Positions 1 to 9,662 of a stretch of 64,000 nt of DNA are shown piece by piece. The stretch covers positions 124,001-188,000 of the forward strand of contig NZ_BAAAEU010000025.1 in NCBI RefSeq assembly GCF_039523175.1, written 5' to 3'. The notes under the pieces were generated by a model. That model was not told the DNA's origin, did not search any database, and saw nothing but the letters and a program-made list of their open reading frames with translations. This DNA comes from Dokdonella_A soli. GTDB lineage: Bacteria > Pseudomonadota > Gammaproteobacteria > Xanthomonadales > Rhodanobacteraceae. A program made the position numbers and the translations under genes. Each line of letters opens with the position of its first letter. Within the stretch, counting starts at the first letter, position 1.

Positions 1-2395
1 AGCGCCCAGAAGAAATTCGACTGTCGACAATAGTCACCGTGCGTACGGGCCACGACGCTCGGTCATCTTGCAACTCAACACGCACGTCCACGGGCGCGAT
101 GACCTCTACTTCCGAGCGCTCCTTCAAATTTTTCAGAAACTCAAACGAGAAGCTAAGCAGAGCTAGCTCGTTCCGAAGCACACCATTCTTCTCCTGACTG
201 AGGACCAGTTCGGCCAGAGACGGCGCGCCATCGGCACTTTTTCGCAGCTGAAGGCACAAATCATCCCGGAGGCGCGGGGCAACCGCCTCAGCAAGCTCAG
301 GTTTCGCACGGATCAGTTCAAGCGAAAAGCTCGGGTCGCGCTCAGCAATTTGCTCGAGGCGACGTGGACCTATGTCCCGAAGCGCCAATTGTTGTGCTTC
401 GGCCTGAACGGAGAACGATCTACGCGCGAGTACTGCCAGCGTGGCGGAATCGGATCCGGCCACGCTATCCCCTCGCAGGTATCTAATAAGTTCCCTGTAG
501 TGCTTGGTTTCTGAGTTGCTCCCCGCTCGCGCAATCGGCGCCAGTGTCGGGCTATGCACCGCCAAGAAGAGCAGGATCTGCTGCCTCAAATACCATGGCA
601 ATCCAACCCCTTTGAGGGACGAAAGGCGAAGCGCCTCTTGGCCAAGCTCCTTGCGATAGCCAATGAGATCGACGCGAGAGGGAAGGCATTCAGCGTCCTC
701 AACGAATCCAGTTTCCGTGGCACCTGCTCGGAAAATCTCTGCGAGGCAATACCAAGCGACTCGACGCGGCGCCTTCCGCCGGCCACCTTTGACCGTGAAG
801 GGTTTCAATAGGTCCAAGACGCCCGTGAGTACCTCTGGTGTCGGCCACAGATCGAGACCAATCCTGAGGAGGCGAACATTCGCTGGATCGTCGATCCAGT
901 CTTCGATTAGTCCAAGTGCGAACGCCCTAGCCTCTTCATCCAGGTCCTCTTGAGTTCGTGCCTCGGACACGCGCTCAAGCTGAACTGGTTCAAGCTCACC
1001 GACAACGAGACTGATATCACCACGTTCGGCCAACATCGGTCGCAGTGACCGATATGTAGTTCGATAGCGTCCGGCGGCGAATCGCGCGACGGTAGCGTCT
1101 CGAACATCCGGAACCGGTGCAAACTCCCACGACGAGTCTTCGCTCCGGGTCTCCGAGCACCTTTGTTGGGATCGGATCAAACCCTGAACAGCGTCGAGGA
1201 TTTCCACACCGCCCGCTGCATCGAAGCCGCCAGATATTGCTCCTTGAATTCGAGCCATCTTGCGACTCTGACGCACCAACGGGCGTCTCTCGCCGTGGAG
1301 CTCAGCGGCGTGCGTCTTTTCATCGGATACCTTGAGACCACGGGCTGTCCCATCCAGCTTCGCCTGAAGCCACTCGCACATGAGCTCTTTGACTCTGTCC
1401 AGAGCCACAGCCCTATCGACAGCCAAAACGATTCGCAGATCATCCACGTATCGGGCAGCATCGACGATGCGAACCCCCGGCGACACTTCCACCAACAGGG
1501 ATTTGCGGAGAGCTTCATCAAAGTCAAGCAATACCAAGTTGGCAAAAAAACCAGCGGAGACCAAACCCTGGGGCAGCGCAATCGATGAGAAGTCCTCAAC
1601 ACAAGCGATCCGCTCGTAGCTCGAAACCTCAATGGCGTCGCGTTCATCCCAGCGCCACTGCAACATATGGGAAGCAAACTCGTGGAACGCCGGATCGTCT
1701 CCGGGTTGCAGAACCGCTGCCAGCTTTTCCGAGAGCAGCCCCGGGCGAACGCGATCGTAAAACTGCTTCAGGTCTGAGTGGACGATAACAACGCGGGAAT
1801 CATCACTATCGGCAAAGGCTTGTGCCGCTACCTCGGGACGCGCGATGAAGCTGCGATAGTCCTGGTAGTAGGCTCGGTAGAGCTTGGATGACCCCCATCG
1901 ATGTCGAAGTCCAGTAGCCGTTGCATCGCAGAAGAGGCGATTGCCATAGGAAATAACGCGGCGCTCGCCGAATCCCCCCTGATGAGAAGTCCGCGGATCG
2001 CCCTGGGCAGTTTCAACTCGATCCGCCAAACACATCATGATCGCAGTAGCGACGACTTGGCTTCTCAGGTCGGCGTGAGCGAGGGGCCGAAGCTTCGACT
2101 CCACCTCCCCACGCTTTCGAGGCTCCCACATCCCTACTTTCGAGACATGCCAATCTTGGCTTTTTGGAGCCGGCACCATTCGAAGAGGCGTGTTTTGCCA
2201 GCGACCAGACTGCCGAATCTCCGTGCTCAATCCACCGAGGAACTGAGGCAGATTGACAGAGGAACGGTCCAGTTCGAGGGTGTCCGCGTACCAGTTGTGA
2301 TACCTGATGTATGCAGAGGTTTTCTTCCATGCCTGAACGAGAACATATTCTTGCGAAAGTAGCTCAATACTCGGCGTCAAGATCTCCGTGCTCAT
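1..2395 (-). CDS. Large reverse transcriptase, candidate defence-associated (DRT/UG class), C-terminus off the left edge
   Basis: The frame is open from ATG at 2395 to the window edge (798 codons, no stop). AAGGAG lies six bases upstream of the ATG. The N-terminal half has reverse transcriptase motifs in order: a polar RPLAHADLRSQVV stretch near residue 103, the metal-binding motif HSDLKQFYDRV (206-216), the template-grip motif LPQGLVSAGFFAN (274-286) and the catalytic YVDD (316-319). Residues from about 370 to 790 look helical and match no catalytic motif I know. There is no group II intron maturase or retron signature. Known defence RTs of the unknown-group (UG) class have an RT followed by a long alpha-helical repeat. 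DRT type 1 adds a C-terminal nitrilase, which would fall outside this window. The RT call is firm; the defence subtype is inferred from size, layout and the adjoining restriction operon. Confidence 0.88.
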   Translation of the reverse strand, partial: MSTEILTPSIELLSQEYVLVQAWKKTSAYIRYHNWYADTLELDRSSVNLPQFLGGLSTEIRQSGRWQNTPLRMVPAPKSQDWHVSKVGMWEPRKRGEVESKLRPLAHADLRSQVVATAIMMCLADRVETAQGDPRTSHQGGFGERRVISYGNRLFCDATATGLRHRWGSSKLYRAYYQDYRSFIARPEVAAQAFADSDDSRVVIVHSDLKQFYDRVRPGLLSEKLAAVLQPGDDPAFHEFASHMLQWRWDERDAIEVSSYERIACVEDFSSIALPQGLVSAGFFANLVLLDFDEALRKSLLVEVSPGVRIVDAARYVDDLRIVLAVDRAVALDRVKELMCEWLQAKLDGTARGLKVSDEKTHAAELHGERRPLVRQSRKMARIQGAISGGFDAAGGVEILDAVQGLIRSQQRCSETRSEDSSWEFAPVPDVRDATVARFAAGRYRTTYRSLRPMLAERGDISLVVGELEPVQLERVSEARTQEDLDEEARAFALGLIEDWIDDPANVRLLRIGLDLWPTPEVLTGVLDLLKPFTVKGGRRKAPRRVAWYCLAEIFRAGATETGFVEDAECLPSRVDLIGYRKELGQEALRLSSLKGVGLPWYLRQQILLFLAVHSPTLAPIARAGSNSETKHYRELIRYLRGDSVAGSDSATLAVLARRSFSVQAEAQQLALRDIGPRRLEQIAERDPSFSLELIRAKPELAEAVAPRLRDDLCLQLRKSADGAPSLAELVLSQEKNGVLRNELALLSFSFEFLKNLKERSEVEVIAPVDVRVELQDDRASWPVRTVTIVDSRISSGR

Positions 2396-2470
2396 GCAAT
2401 CTCCTTTTCCCCGTCAGCGGCGACTCGACATCTCGAACAAGAGTTCGATATCTCCGTAGCCCTACTCACG

Positions 2471-3349
2471 TCATCCTCTCGGCCCTGTCGAGCCCCTAGT
2501 CGCTACCAGCGCGCCCAATCTCGCCAAGAGTGTTGATCGAACGCTGTCGCGATCGAGACCGTAGTGGGCCTGTCGGTGATGACCTTGGCATAGGGCGACC
2601 ACGTTGGCCTCGGAGTCGGTGCCGTCTTCACTCAGCGGGATGACGTGGTGGGTTTCGAGATAAATGCCTCCGGCAGCGGTCTCGAAACCGGATTCGCCGC
2701 AGTACTCGCAGCGCCCCGCGGCGCGGGCAAGGACAGCCCGTCGCACCTCGGGCTTGCGCACGAAGGCTTCACCCGTCCGTGAGACTTTCTCCGCGACAGT
2801 GAGCTCGGTTGGTAGCGAGAATTGGTCGACATATCGCGGAGCGGCCGGGCCTCGCACGAGCAGGCAGTCGCCCGAGTTCCAGTCGTACTCGGCGATCGTC
2901 CAAGGCAGTTCGTCGAGCATGCGGTGCTCTACCGAGGAGGCCTTGTCGGGGTCGCGTTCGATGTCCCGGCGATGCCCCTCGTTGACGATTACCCGCACCG
3001 GTAGCTTGAGCCGTACGGCATCCTGCAAGGCCTGGTCGAGGCCGCGTGCGCGACGCGCCCAGACCGGGCGGCCACCATTGCGCTCCAGCTGCATCGCCAA
3101 CTGCCGGAGGTTCAGGCGTTGGGTGATCGCACCCGACTCGTCGAGTTCCATGCTGTCAAACCACAGGTTGAGCACGACGACTTTGGTCTGGTCGACGAAT
3201 GCCCACTCGTAGCAATAGCGCGGATTGGCGGCAGGGCTGGCACCTTTGAAATTGGCCCAGTCGCTGACATCGATGCCCGCCTCCCGGACGAGATCCATGA
3301 CGCGCAGCCGCTCGCGTGGGCGGATGGTTTCGAGAGTGTCTGCGCTCAT
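2471..3349 (-). CDS. HNH endonuclease coupled to the type I restriction operon
   Basis: The 292-aa protein has a C-terminal HNH nuclease domain. A zinc knuckle CEYC (214-217) is followed by LETHHVIPL (231-239), a central Asn in NVVALC (249-254) and a second metal pair with His at 257-262. These are the elements of McrA-like HNH nucleases. Residues 1-190 are not recognised; they contain a GASPAANPRYCYEW segment (37-49) that may be a DNA or base recognition module. The start codon overlaps the hsdS stop by four bases (ATGA), so the gene is probably translated with hsdS as the fourth gene of the operon. It may act as an accessory nuclease, for example against modified DNA. It ends 75 bp upstream of the reverse transcriptase start. 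Confidence 0.85.
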   Translation of the reverse strand: MSADTLETIRPRERLRVMDLVREAGIDVSDWANFKGASPAANPRYCYEWAFVDQTKVVVLNLWFDSMELDESGAITQRLNLRQLAMQLERNGGRPVWARRARGLDQALQDAVRLKLPVRVIVNEGHRRDIERDPDKASSVEHRMLDELPWTIAEYDWNSGDCLLVRGPAAPRYVDQFSLPTELTVAEKVSRTGEAFVRKPEVRRAVLARAAGRCEYCGESGFETAAGGIYLETHHVIPLSEDGTDSEANVVALCQGHHRQAHYGLDRDSVRSTLLARLGALVATRGSTGPRG

Positions 3350-4686
3350 GCGGTTTTCTTCCTGGCTCTGGCAGAGCGGCCACGGCGCGGCTTTGTTGGA
3401 GCTCCATCGCGACTCGCGCGGATGCGGTCGAGCAGCACGCTGGCCGGCTCGTCGGCGGGGTCCTGCGGCACCAGTTCGCCGCGGAAGGCCTTGGCGAGCA
3501 GGGCCGGCGTAAGCTTGTCGACCTGCGCGCGGGTCGCCTCATAGCGCGCCTCGATGCGATCGGCGAGCGCGAATAGGGCGTCGACGCGGCGGACGATTTC
3601 GGTTTGTTCATCCAAAGTGGGCAGTTCCACAGGAAGATTGCGCAGATCTTCGATGTTTATTCCTGTGTAAGCGACACCCTTCTGAACACCCGTCAGCCAA
3701 CGCTGGACCTCATCCGTAGCAATCCAGAACGCGAGAAATTCAGGAGAAACCCGCGACTGATCCACGGGCACGACAGCGACTTCCCTCGAAACATTCCATC
3801 CCGTCATCTGATTTGGAACCACCGCGACTCCGCCGAGCGTGCCCCTCACGTTGACCAGCACTTCACCGCCTTGCAGCACCGTTCGATCGTATTCCTTCGA
3901 TAGAGACGAGGCGATCCGTTTCAGGCCTTTGGCTTCGATCAGAAGCTTTCGAACATTGCTGGTGCGTAGGCACGGCACCCCCTCAGGAACTTCATCGCCC
4001 AGTTTGATCACACCATAGGTGATCACGCGATTCTCCACACAAAGATCGGCGAGAAGATGCTTTCGCCAAGGTGATTTGCCGCCGGCCTCGAAGGTGGATG
4101 ATTGCGATGTCGCAGCGGCGAGAACAGACTGGCGGAAGCGCTTGAGAATGTTCGGGATTCGTCCGAGGCGTTCGCGGCAGGCATCCACGCGGGCCAGCAG
4201 CGCATCGAGCTTGTCGGCGATGCGTTGCTGTTCTGCCTGCGGCGGTAGTGCAATCTCTGTCCTCTCAAACTTCCCTTTTGTGACGTGACGAAGACCGACA
4301 CCGCCATGCGCGATGTCGATGAGCTCACCAAGCTTTTGGTTGATCGCAAGCTGGAAGAAACGCTTGCTTAGCAGGGTCTCGTCGAAGTCGACGCGAAAGA
4401 TGTGCTGGTTAACGACAGCTTCCCCGCCTTTCCAGATATGCGCACCGAACGACGTCCCGGGCGTTCCTGACCATGCGAACAGCAGTTCGCCGCCACGAAG
4501 GCGGTACCGCCCGTCGACTTCCCCTTCATAGCGGTTGAACTTTGCGACCGGATTGTTGAGATTCTGAATTCGCACAATTGGTACGCCGGCTACCTTCCAC
4601 TCGGATGGTTTGAAGGCTCGGCCGTTGTTCAATGTGCACAGGTCCCCAATGGGGGCGGCAACCCAACTCTGCGGTATATTGCTCAC
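3346..4686 (-). CDS. hsdS: Type I restriction-modification specificity subunit HsdS
   Basis: HsdS recognises the bipartite target sequence and bridges the methylation and restriction subunits. The 446-aa protein has two target recognition domains of similar layout (about 1-150 and 210-370). Each is followed by a coiled spacer with the family pattern: ALPPQAEQQRIADKLDALL after the first and ELPTLDEQTEIVRRVDALF after the second. It begins with GTG at 4686, overlapping the hsdM stop (GTGA), and ends overlapping the HNH gene. Length is normal for the family. The C-terminal 30 residues are basic. The specificity itself cannot be read from sequence. Confidence 0.95.
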   Translation of the reverse strand: MSNIPQSWVAAPIGDLCTLNNGRAFKPSEWKVAGVPIVRIQNLNNPVAKFNRYEGEVDGRYRLRGGELLFAWSGTPGTSFGAHIWKGGEAVVNQHIFRVDFDETLLSKRFFQLAINQKLGELIDIAHGGVGLRHVTKGKFERTEIALPPQAEQQRIADKLDALLARVDACRERLGRIPNILKRFRQSVLAAATSQSSTFEAGGKSPWRKHLLADLCVENRVITYGVIKLGDEVPEGVPCLRTSNVRKLLIEAKGLKRIASSLSKEYDRTVLQGGEVLVNVRGTLGGVAVVPNQMTGWNVSREVAVVPVDQSRVSPEFLAFWIATDEVQRWLTGVQKGVAYTGINIEDLRNLPVELPTLDEQTEIVRRVDALFALADRIEARYEATRAQVDKLTPALLAKAFRGELVPQDPADEPASVLLDRIRASRDGAPTKPRRGRSARARKKTA

Positions 4687-6164
4687 GCTTTCTCATCCTC
4701 AACTTCCTCGCCCAGTGCCGCCAGCAATTCACGCAGCTCGTCCATCGCCGCATCCAGCTCCTCCAGCGCCTCGCTCGCTAGCAGGGCCGGCTCCGGCAGA
4801 GCCTCGGCACTTCCCTCGGACTCGTCCTTCAGCCAAGCGATATCCAGGCTGTCGCCGCGCTCAGCGACCTGTTCGCGCGTGAACACGCGAAAGCGCGAGG
4901 TCGCCGGGTCCTTGACCTTGCGCTTCTTGCGGTGCGACAGCTCGGCACCGGTAGGTTCGTCGCCGAAGAACGCCTCGAACTCGGCGAAGTGTGCGCGCGT
5001 CAGCGGCGTGCGCTTGCCGAACTGCGGCATGTTCGCGCGCAGGTCGTAGACCCAGGTCTCCTTCGTGTTGCCCTTGTCGGTCTCGCCACGCGTGAAGAAC
5101 AGCACGTTGGTCTTGACGCCCTGCGCGTAGAAGATGCCGGTCGGCAGGCGCAGGATCGTGTGCAGGTTGCACTTGTCCATCAGGTCGCGGCGGATCTGCG
5201 CGCCGGTGTTCGCCTCGAACAGCACGTTGTCGGGCAGCACCACGGCGGCGCGGCCGCCGCGCTTGAGCCCGCGGTAGATGTGCTGCAGGAACGCGAACTG
5301 CTTGTTGCTGGTCGGGAACGTGAAGTCGTCGCGCGTCGGCAGGCCGCCGCCCTTCTTCGTGCCGAACGGCGGGTTGGTCAGGATCAGGCTCGCCTTGGGC
5401 AGGGCCTGGCCCTCGGGGCTGAGCGTGTCGCCGTAGCGGATGCCACCGCCGTCCTGGGCCGAGTCGATGCCGTGCAGCATCAGGTTCATCAGCGCGAGGC
5501 GATGCGTGTCCTGCACGTGCTCCATGCCGAAGAAGGTCTTGTGCCGGTAGCGGCGCTGCTGCGCCTCGGTAAGGCCATCGACGTCGTTGTGCGTGCGCAG
5601 CCAGTGGTTGGCGGCGATCAGGAAGCCGCCGGTGCCGGCGGCCGGGTCCTGGATGGTGTCATCCAGTTGCGGGCGCATCACCGCGACCATGCTGTCGATC
5701 AGCACGCGCGGGGTGAAGTACTGGCCGGCGCCGGACTTTTTCTCGTTGGCGTTCTTCTCCAGCAGGCCTTCGTAGAGGTCGCCGAGATCCTCGCGGTGCA
5801 CGCTGTACCAGTCGAGCTTGTCGATGGCGGTGATCAGCGTGGACAGCGTGGTGGGCTTCTTGATGAAGCTGGATGCGTTGGCGAAGATCTGGCCCACCAG
5901 CGGAGAACCGTACAGGCCCAGATGCACGAGCAGCGTGCGATAGTCGTGAAGCCGCGACGGCGCCGATTGCGCGAGCAGATCGCCCCAGCGATACCCTTCC
6001 GGCAACTGCTCCTCGGAGCCGGTTTCCTGCGCCATCTTGAGGAACAGCAGATAGGTCAGTTCGGTGACGTACTGGTGGTAGGTGACGCCGTCGTCGCGCA
6101 GGACGCTGCACAGGTCCCAGAGCTTGCCGACGATGTCGGAAGCGGCCTTGTTGGTGGTGCTCAT
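4683..6164 (-). CDS. hsdM: Type I restriction-modification DNA methyltransferase HsdM
   Basis: HsdM transfers a methyl group from S-adenosylmethionine to N6 of adenine in the target set by HsdS. The 493-aa protein has an N-terminal helical HsdM_N region (about 8-135), the family signature AGQYFTPR (146-153), the SAM-binding motif DPAAGTGGFL (173-182) and the catalytic NPPFG (264-268). All key residues are present, so it should be active. It lies 45 bp downstream of hsdR and overlaps hsdS by four bases. The C-terminal 80 residues are acidic and probably coiled, as in subunits that hold HsdS. Confidence 0.96.
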   Translation of the reverse strand: MSTTNKAASDIVGKLWDLCSVLRDDGVTYHQYVTELTYLLFLKMAQETGSEEQLPEGYRWGDLLAQSAPSRLHDYRTLLVHLGLYGSPLVGQIFANASSFIKKPTTLSTLITAIDKLDWYSVHREDLGDLYEGLLEKNANEKKSGAGQYFTPRVLIDSMVAVMRPQLDDTIQDPAAGTGGFLIAANHWLRTHNDVDGLTEAQQRRYRHKTFFGMEHVQDTHRLALMNLMLHGIDSAQDGGGIRYGDTLSPEGQALPKASLILTNPPFGTKKGGGLPTRDDFTFPTSNKQFAFLQHIYRGLKRGGRAAVVLPDNVLFEANTGAQIRRDLMDKCNLHTILRLPTGIFYAQGVKTNVLFFTRGETDKGNTKETWVYDLRANMPQFGKRTPLTRAHFAEFEAFFGDEPTGAELSHRKKRKVKDPATSRFRVFTREQVAERGDSLDIAWLKDESEGSAEALPEPALLASEALEELDAAMDELRELLAALGEEVEDEKA

Positions 6165-6209
6165 GTAATGCGGTGATTCCTGTCTTGCGGAAAGCCTGAC
6201 CCGATCGGG

Positions 6210-9200
6210 TCAGGCGGTTTGCGGGGTGGCCCAGAGGGCGTCGTTGAAGTCGTCGAGCACGTCCTGCAGCTGGCCGTTGAACAGTTTGTCGAGCCGCTGG
6301 AAACCGCCACCTTGGCTGCGGAACAACTGGTCGGGGTCGTCGATCGCGGCACGGTCGACCACGACGTTCGCCTTGGTCTGCGCGGCGATCTTCTTCAGCC
6401 AGTCGCGTTGTGGCCCGGTCCACGCACGCGCCGCGAGCAGCGTGTGCAGGGCGTTGTCGACGCGTTCGCCGAACGGCTTGAGCGGGTCGCCGATCGCCGC
6501 CTGGCGGATGTAACCGACGATGCTGGCGGCGATATCGTGATTGGTCGTCTCGCGCCAGGCAATGTCGAGGTGGGTTTCCGTGTAGCCGGCGGCGTCCAGC
6601 GCGAGCTTCAGCTCGCGCAGTTGCTTGCGGGTAAGTTCGCGCGGCCGGGTGAGCACCGTGGTCAGCGCGGGAATCGCGTTGCCCTGGCTGGTCACGAAGT
6701 CGCGGAATTGCTGCAGGTAGTCCTGCGGCCGCTGCGCGCTGCCATAGCCGCGGGCGACCTCGACCAGCTCGTCCTCATGCCGCGAGATCAGCACCGGTGG
6801 GCGCGGCCGGTCGCCCTTGCGGTCGAGCAGCTCGGCGAGGCCGGGATGAGCGGTGAACCAGGCGGCGACTTCCGTGATCGGCAGCTTCTTCAGGTGATCG
6901 ACGAACATCGCGGGCGACATGCCGGCGCAGGTCTCGAAATCCTGCAGCGTACGGTCGGACAGATGGCGCTTCTTGCGCTGCAGCTTGGCGAGGAACTGGT
7001 CACGGGCGATCTCGCGGTATTCCGGGTAGGCCGCACCGATCATCTCGTCGATGAGCTGGCCGAAGCCGATTTTCGGGTCGACCACCACCGGACGCATGTC
7101 GGTCATGTCGCCGATCGCTTCGAACAGCTGCACCGCGTCGAACACGCGGAAGGATTCCTTCTGCTCGCCGTCGTCGAAGGTGCACAGACGGGTGGCGCGG
7201 CCGAGCATCTGGTCGAACAGGATGCGGCTGTTGATCCGGCGCAGGAACACGAGGTTGCAGATCTCGGGCACGTCGATGCCGGTGGTGAGCAGGTCGACGG
7301 TGACCGCGATGTTGGGGTTACGTTCGTTCTTGTAGCGGCGGATCAGGTGCAGCGGCTTGTCGGCGGCGCCGGTGATCTTGATCACGGCATCGTCGTCGAC
7401 GGTGCCCCAGCGATGGGCCAGGGCTTTTTTGAGCAGCGTGACGACCAGGTCGGCGTGATCATTGTTCACGCAGAAGATCAGCGTCTTGCGCTGCGAAGTC
7501 GGATCGAGCTCGTCGGCCAACACCTCGCACACGACGCGGTTGAAGGCTTCGGTAATGACCGCCCAATTGAACTCGTCGACGGCAATCTTGATCTCGTCCG
7601 GCGCCTCGAACAGGTCGATCCTGGCCTTGCGGACGTCGTAGAACTCGACGACGTCACCGACCTGCCAGGTGATGCCGTCGGCGGCCAACTTGGTCCTGAT
7701 CTGATAGGGCGGCTCGTAATCGACCAGATAGTCGTCGATCACGGCCTCGCGATAGCTGTAGGTGAAGATTGGCGCGCCGAAGATCTGTGAGGTGTGCAGT
7801 GCCGGGGTCGCGGTCAGGCCGACCTTGACCGCGTCGAAGTGGTCGAGCACGCGACGGTACTTGGAGATGTAGTCGTCATGGTTGCGGAAGGCCAGTTCGC
7901 CCTCGGACAACTCGCGGTCGAGCAGGTAGCCGCGATGGCATTCGTCGACGACGATGCAGTCGTAGGCATCCACCGGCGGAGCGGGGTTGTCGTCGCTCGC
8001 ATACATGACGCGCTGGACCATGCCCTGCACGGTGGCGAGATGGACCTTGGTGTCGCCGTCGGGCGTCTGCTCGTCCAGCTCCTTGATGCCGAAGATGTCG
8101 GCGAAGGTCTGCAGGCTCTCCATCCGCGTGTCCTTGAACGCGTTGGCGGCCTGCTCGCCCAAGGCAGAGCGGTCGACCAGGAACAGGATGCGGCGGAAAC
8201 GCTGGGTCTTGAGCAGGCGGTAGATCAGCGCAATGCAGGTCTTGGTCTTGCCGGTGCCTGTGGCCATCGCCAGCAGCATCGCCGCCTGGCCCTCAGCGAT
8301 CGCATGCTCAACGGTGCGGATGGCTTCCTGCTGGTACGGACGCAGGGTGAACCCGTAGTCGAACGGCGCCTGCGCGAGCGCGGCATGCGCTGCATCCTCG
8401 TCGCGCTTGAGCAGTTCGGACAGACCATCGGGCGTGTACCAGCCATTAAGCGGTCGCAACAGGTTGTCCGCACGACGCAGGTCGCAGAACCAGATGCCGC
8501 TTTTGGCTTCCAGCTGGCGCAGGTAGGGGCGGCCGTTTGTCGAGAAGACGAACGGCACGCGGTATTCGCGCTGCGATCCCCAGTTTTCCTCTGGCAACAC
8601 GACCTCGGCGGTCGCCTTGAGTCCGCGGCTGTAACGCTTGGCCTGCTGCAGCGCGGCTGAAACGTCGAGGTTGTGCCGCTTGGCCTCGACGGTCGCAATC
8701 GGGGTCAGACCGGCAAACAGCACATAGTCGGCCGGCCCGCTGTCGGTGGGCCATTCGGCAATGGCCAAGTTGCGATTTCGCGCGGGGCGTGTTCCTTTGT
8801 TGAAGCGCAGGTTCACCGAATCCGCTTCCCATCCGGCCTCGCGCAACTGCTGGTCGATCAGCTCGCGAGTATCGGCCTCGTCCAGATGGACCTTGGAAGC
8901 CGCGACGCCAGCGGCCTGCGCGAAGGACATGAAACCAGCGCGATCTGTGGTCTGGGACTGGGCCTGCAATCTTGCCAACTGCGCGGTGAGTTCGGCCTTG
9001 GCGCGATCGGCCTCCAAAGCAATCTGCTCCCAGAGCTCGCGTTCCTCGGCGAGCGTCGAAAGCTGGTTACGGGCGTGGGCGAGTTCAGCGCTGAGCTGGG
9101 CATTGGCCGCATGGTCGGCTGCGACAGCTTGGCTTAATCGTTCGAGTTCTGCGCGCAGTTCCTCGCTTTCATTCCTCGGCGCCGAAGGGGGGATGAATGG

Positions 9201-9608
9201 GCCAGAGCGATACTCCGGATCACCGAAGGTACGATGGAACCAGACACCCAGCTGCCAGCAGAACTTGAGTGCTTGCAGGGCGGAACGGTGTTCATCATGC
9301 AACGCGTGGTTGGCATCGTTGCCAAGCCGGCGCACGGCATCGAACATCTGGAACGGTTCGTTCGGTAGTACCCCCGCACCACGAAGGCGGCGCAGGAGAT
9401 CGAGCTGCGACTCCTGCCGCGACTCAATGGGAGACAGGTAGAGGCCGGACTTGGCGGCTAGCGTTTGGGCGAGCAGTTCGGCGAACTGTCGCAACTTGAT
9501 CAAGCAGGTGTTTGGGTCTTCCGCGAAGTAGCGCTCGCCGAGCGCGCCAAGGCGCCACAGCTGCTCTTCATATCCTCGCAAAACACTGAAGTTGGATACC
9601 CCCGCCAT
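6210..9608 (-). CDS. hsdR: Type I restriction endonuclease/translocase subunit HsdR (EcoEI-like)
   Basis: HsdR translocates unmodified DNA using ATP and cuts it away from the site. In the 1132-aa protein, residues 1-140 resemble DUF4145, and 145-220 are a predicted coiled coil. The HSDR_N nuclease core follows, with D294 and E308-x-K310. The SF2 motor has Walker A ATGTGKT (449-455) and DECH (555-558). The DEAD-box C half and an EcoEI_R_C-like tail come next. This order is that of the EcoEI (type IB) subfamily. It is the first gene of the hsdRMS-HNH operon, which begins 54 bp from the recombinase gene upstream. Nothing indicates inactivation. Confidence 0.96.
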   Translation of the reverse strand: MAGVSNFSVLRGYEEQLWRLGALGERYFAEDPNTCLIKLRQFAELLAQTLAAKSGLYLSPIESRQESQLDLLRRLRGAGVLPNEPFQMFDAVRRLGNDANHALHDEHRSALQALKFCWQLGVWFHRTFGDPEYRSGPFIPPSAPRNESEELRAELERLSQAVAADHAANAQLSAELAHARNQLSTLAEERELWEQIALEADRAKAELTAQLARLQAQSQTTDRAGFMSFAQAAGVAASKVHLDEADTRELIDQQLREAGWEADSVNLRFNKGTRPARNRNLAIAEWPTDSGPADYVLFAGLTPIATVEAKRHNLDVSAALQQAKRYSRGLKATAEVVLPEENWGSQREYRVPFVFSTNGRPYLRQLEAKSGIWFCDLRRADNLLRPLNGWYTPDGLSELLKRDEDAAHAALAQAPFDYGFTLRPYQQEAIRTVEHAIAEGQAAMLLAMATGTGKTKTCIALIYRLLKTQRFRRILFLVDRSALGEQAANAFKDTRMESLQTFADIFGIKELDEQTPDGDTKVHLATVQGMVQRVMYASDDNPAPPVDAYDCIVVDECHRGYLLDRELSEGELAFRNHDDYISKYRRVLDHFDAVKVGLTATPALHTSQIFGAPIFTYSYREAVIDDYLVDYEPPYQIRTKLAADGITWQVGDVVEFYDVRKARIDLFEAPDEIKIAVDEFNWAVITEAFNRVVCEVLADELDPTSQRKTLIFCVNNDHADLVVTLLKKALAHRWGTVDDDAVIKITGAADKPLHLIRRYKNERNPNIAVTVDLLTTGIDVPEICNLVFLRRINSRILFDQMLGRATRLCTFDDGEQKESFRVFDAVQLFEAIGDMTDMRPVVVDPKIGFGQLIDEMIGAAYPEYREIARDQFLAKLQRKKRHLSDRTLQDFETCAGMSPAMFVDHLKKLPITEVAAWFTAHPGLAELLDRKGDRPRPPVLISRHEDELVEVARGYGSAQRPQDYLQQFRDFVTSQGNAIPALTTVLTRPRELTRKQLRELKLALDAAGYTETHLDIAWRETTNHDIAASIVGYIRQAAIGDPLKPFGERVDNALHTLLAARAWTGPQRDWLKKIAAQTKANVVVDRAAIDDPDQLFRSQGGGFQRLDKLFNGQLQDVLDDFNDALWATPQTA

Positions 9609-9662
9609 CGCCCCCTCGCGCCCCCGTCTGCCCGAAACCCCTAATCGAAGCCCACCTACCCA

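Noticed and set aside
6219..7790. Long plus-strand open frame opposite hsdR
   Set aside because: It lies fully antisense to a well-supported HsdR, is Val/Gly/Arg-rich without domain sense, and is expected by chance in GC-rich DNA.
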